Assembly (NCBI RefSeq): GCF_004795105.1 | Contig: NZ_SSBL01000036.1 | Span: 1-60,362 of the forward strand | DNA length: 60,362 nt | Origin: Streptomyces sp. A0642 | GTDB lineage: Bacteria; Actinomycetota; Actinomycetes; Streptomycetales; Streptomycetaceae | Reading direction: 5' to 3' | Shown: positions 58,302-60,362 of the stretch, in pieces | How the letters are laid out: each line of letters opens with the position of its first letter | Numbering within the stretch: the stretch's first letter is position 1 | Translations under genes and position numbers: made by a program | The notes under the pieces: generated by a model | Seen by the model: the letters and a program-made list of their open reading frames with translations, nothing else | Told to the model about the DNA's origin: nothing | Databases searched by the model: none

Positions 58302-59561
58302 GTGACGGACGACGACACACACCGGCCGCCGGGGGTTTTCCCGCTCACCGGTCCCATCCAGCGCCTGCTCCAGCGCGTCCGCGCGTTCGACCGTCGCCGC
58401 CCCCTCGTCCGGGACGGACTGCTCACCACGTTCTGGGTACTGTTCGCCGTCCTCGACGTCTCGTCCGGGGGCTGGCGCACGGTGGCCGTCGACCGGGACG
58501 TGCCGGCCGCGCTGGTCCTGGCGATGAGCGTGGCGTTCTCCGCCCCACTCCTGTGGCGCCGCAGCCACCCGCTGGCGGTGCTGCTGTTCATGGCGCCGTT
58601 CTCCCTGGTCAACGTGTGGACGGGGGCCGTCATCCAGGCCGCCTTCCTCCAGGAGATCGTCGTCTTCAACATCGCGGTCAAGCAGCCGGTGCGCACTCTG
58701 GCCCGGTCGGGCGCGCTCGTCCTCGCCCCGCTCGTCGTCGGCTCGGTTCGCTTCCCCGCCGACTGGGACCGGATCGTCGTCCCCCACCTGTACGCGCTCG
58801 CGTTCGCCGCCCTCGCGGGCATCCTGGTGCGTACGCGCAAGGAATACACCGAAGCCCTCGTCGACCGGGCCGACCGTCTCGAACGCGAACGCGACCAGCA
58901 GGCCCGACTGGCGGCGGCCGCCGAACGGACCCGGATAGCCCGGGAGATGCACGACATCGTCGGTCACCACCTCTCCGTCATCACGGGCCTCGCGGACGGC
59001 GGTGCCTATGCCGCGGCCAAGAACCCGGAACGGGCCGCGCAGGCCCTGGACGCCATCGGCACCACGAGCCGCCAGGCCCTCGACGAACTCCGCCGCCTGC
59101 TGGGCGTCCTGCGCGACCAACCGGACCCGGCGGACCGAGCACCGCAGCCCACACTGGACGACATCGACGCCCTGCTCCAGGGCGTGCGCGGCGCAGGCCT
59201 CCCGGTACGCCTCCACCGCCACGGCACGCCACCAGCCGCCCCCCTCACCCCCGGCAGGCAACTGACGGTGTACCGAGTGGTGCAGGAGGCACTCACCAAC
59301 ACGCTCAAGCACGCCGGCACCCACCACCCCCTGGCCGCCGACGTCTCCCTGACGTACCGTCCGACAGAACTGGAGGTCCTGATCACGGACAACGGCACCC
59401 CCCGCCCCACCGCCGGTGCACCCGACGGCACCGGTCAGGGCATCACGGGCATGCGTGAACGCGCCTCCCTGTACGACGGCACACTCGAAGCCGGCCGGCC
59501 GCCCACCGCCACGGGCTGGCAGGTGCGGCTCCGACTCCCCCTGGAGGACTCCCCCTCGTGA
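58302..59561 (+). CDS. NarL-type sensor histidine kinase
   Basis: 419 residues from GTG 58302. Four or five membrane helices in the first 170 residues, a coiled coil (185-210), HisKA_3 with the phospho-His in 'REMHDIVGHHLSV' (near 216), and an HATPase domain ('LTVYRVVQEALTNTLKHAG'; 'GQGITGMRERASLYDG'). Sensing is probably intramembrane. Coupled (GTGA) to the response regulator. Confidence 0.92.
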   Translation: MTDDDTHRPPGVFPLTGPIQRLLQRVRAFDRRRPLVRDGLLTTFWVLFAVLDVSSGGWRTVAVDRDVPAALVLAMSVAFSAPLLWRRSHPLAVLLFMAPFSLVNVWTGAVIQAAFLQEIVVFNIAVKQPVRTLARSGALVLAPLVVGSVRFPADWDRIVVPHLYALAFAALAGILVRTRKEYTEALVDRADRLERERDQQARLAAAAERTRIAREMHDIVGHHLSVITGLADGGAYAAAKNPERAAQALDAIGTTSRQALDELRRLLGVLRDQPDPADRAPQPTLDDIDALLQGVRGAGLPVRLHRHGTPPAAPLTPGRQLTVYRVVQEALTNTLKHAGTHHPLAADVSLTYRPTELEVLITDNGTPRPTAGAPDGTGQGITGMRERASLYDGTLEAGRPPTATGWQVRLRLPLEDSPS

Positions 59562-60223
59562 CGACCGTGCTCATCGCGGACGACCAGCCAATGCAACGCT
59601 TCGGGTTCCGCATGCTGCTGGAGAGCCAGGACGACATGACGGTGGTCGGGGAAGCCGCCAACGGCCACGAGGCCCTTCAGCTCGTCGCCCAACACCAGCC
59701 GGACGTCGCCCTGATGGACATCCGCATGCCTCTTCTCGACGGCATCGAGGCAACCCGCCGCATCATCAGGACCGGCTCCCGCACGCGCGTCCTCATCATC
59801 ACCACGTTCGACCTGGACCGCTATGCGTACGACGGGCTGCGCGCCGGCGCCAGCGGCTTCCTGATCAAGGACGCGCTCCCGGAGGAGCTCCTCTCCGGAA
59901 TCCGCGCCGTGGCCTCAGGCGACGCGGTGGTCGCCCCGAGCCTGACCCGCCGCCTCCTCGACGCTTACGTACAGCACCTGCCGGCCACCCCCGGCGGACC
60001 TGCGACCCCCGACGCACGCATCGCGAAGCTCACCGACCGGGAACGGGAGATCCTCACCGTCATCGGCCGCGGCTGGACCAACTCGGAGATCGCCGAACGC
60101 TTCCACGTGGCCGAATCAACCGTGAAGACCCATGTCTCCCGCATCCTCGCGAAAACAGGAGCCCGGGATCGTGTACAGGCGGTCATCCTGGCGTACGACA
60201 CCCACCTGGTCACCGCGGGCTGA
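59558..60223 (+). CDS. LuxR/NarL-family response regulator
   Basis: 221 residues from GTG 59558. Receiver domain with Asp-54 (VALMDIRMP), 'TTFDLDRYAYDGLRAGASGFLIKD' (by ends) with Lys; LuxR helix-turn-helix at about 155-210 ('LTDREREILTVIGRG', 'VAESTVKTHVSRIL'). Most likely regulates the upstream ABC exporter. It is the last protein gene before the rRNA terminator. Confidence 0.93.
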   Translation: MTTVLIADDQPMQRFGFRMLLESQDDMTVVGEAANGHEALQLVAQHQPDVALMDIRMPLLDGIEATRRIIRTGSRTRVLIITTFDLDRYAYDGLRAGASGFLIKDALPEELLSGIRAVASGDAVVAPSLTRRLLDAYVQHLPATPGGPATPDARIAKLTDREREILTVIGRGWTNSEIAERFHVAESTVKTHVSRILAKTGARDRVQAVILAYDTHLVTAG

Positions 60224-60244
60224 GAAAGCCCTGTAAACGCAGAA

Positions 60245-60273
60245 AAGCCCCGTGCCACAAGGGCACGGGGCTT
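60245..60273 (-). terminator. rRNA operon terminator
   Basis: A 12-bp perfect stem (60245-60256 with 60262-60273) with a 5-nt loop, followed on the minus strand by TTTTCT. It also lies 22 nt after the response-regulator stop and can serve both strands. Confidence 0.85.
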
Positions 60274-60283
60274 AACTATCAAA

Positions 60284-60362
60284 AGGAGTTCGGCGGCGTC
60301 CTACTCTCCCACAGGGTCCCCCCTGCAGTACCATCGGCGCTGAAAGGCTTAGCTTCCGGGTT
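60284..60362 (-). rRNA. rrf: 5S ribosomal RNA, 3' part (truncated by the window edge)
   Basis: Read on the minus strand the sequence ends in the streptomycete 5S 3' end, with conserved blocks such as CGATGGTACTGCAGG and GACGCCGCCGAAC. About 80 of roughly 120 bases are present. The end of the window inside an rRNA gene is typical of a repeat-broken contig. Confidence 0.93.

Noticed and set aside
1..60362. CRISPR arrays, tRNA genes, insertion sequences, prophage genes and secondary-metabolite clusters
   Set aside because: None was seen: no regularly spaced direct repeats with spacers, no transposase or phage structural motifs, no PKS/NRPS modules. A tRNA could be missed by eye.

Overview
The window is very GC-rich with strong third-position GC bias and looks like a Streptomyces chromosome. 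Gene content and order fit the conserved core: sulfurtransferase genes, glnR, mshD, ppk, pstSCAB and the sporulation-linked cmd genes. It reads like a complete assembly contig. The right edge stops inside a 5S rRNA gene on the minus strand, and the left edge folds back on itself through a 107-bp perfect inverted duplication, so bases 1-107 should be treated as suspect.

Layout. (1) 1-8159, mostly minus strand: paralogous membrane-anchored proteins; a sulfur block (DsrE-like protein, DUF1416, rhodanese) led by a 35-codon Cys-containing leader peptide not previously obvious as an ORF; an LmeA-like DUF2993 protein; a large Pro/Gln-rich membrane protein; a MoaD-like protein; and a hydrolase. (2) 8160-15498: glnR preceded by a translationally coupled 19-codon upstream ORF, a LacI regulator, an HtrA protease with an MprAB-like two-component pair, a near-palindromic 166-bp repeat, and a divergent TetR/hydrolase pair with two operators. 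(3) 15515-20128: secreted PI-PLC-like and 5'-nucleotidase enzymes, a 480-bp nested palindromic element, and mycothiol synthase. (4) 20195-31548, the phosphate block: an ABC permease pseudogene, ppk-CHAD-Nudix, pstSCAB behind PHO boxes, a PitH-type transporter with its DUF47 partner, and csoR with its operator. (5) 31613-36909: lipoproteins, a Tat-type flavoprotein, a PAP2 phosphatase and an SLT-NlpC/P60 cell-wall hydrolase. (6) 36991-48202, an accessory stretch: a three-gene WXG-like/DUF1023/lipoprotein module whose 3' half has clearly lower GC, LtrA, DUF4232, a DHFR-like protein, DUF5701, DUF6892-like and DUF402 proteins. (7) 48507-55776: the six-gene cmd operon, whose proteins read as a conjugation-type (type IV secretion) membrane machine. 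It has a VirB2-like small protein, a VirB8-like protein, a VirB6-like polytopic protein, a VirB3 plus VirB4-N protein, a separate VirB4 ATPase domain, and a VirD4-like protein that has lost its P-loop. (8) 55837-60223: a GNAT protein, an ABC exporter with a NarL-type two-component system, and then the end of an rRNA operon.

The most interesting system is the cmd machine (48507-55776), possibly working with the SLT-NlpC/P60 hydrolase at 35902-36909: a chromosomal, relaxase-less T4SS-like assembly with a split VirB4 and a degenerate coupling protein. Next are the chimeric DUF1023 module, the cloverleaf-like palindromic element, and the leader-peptide and upstream-ORF control regions in front of the rhodanese and glnR genes. 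Several genes share an apparently leaderless promoter layout (TAnnnT hexamer 6-7 nt before the start codon). All calls come from reading the sequence and recalled family knowledge; no search was run.
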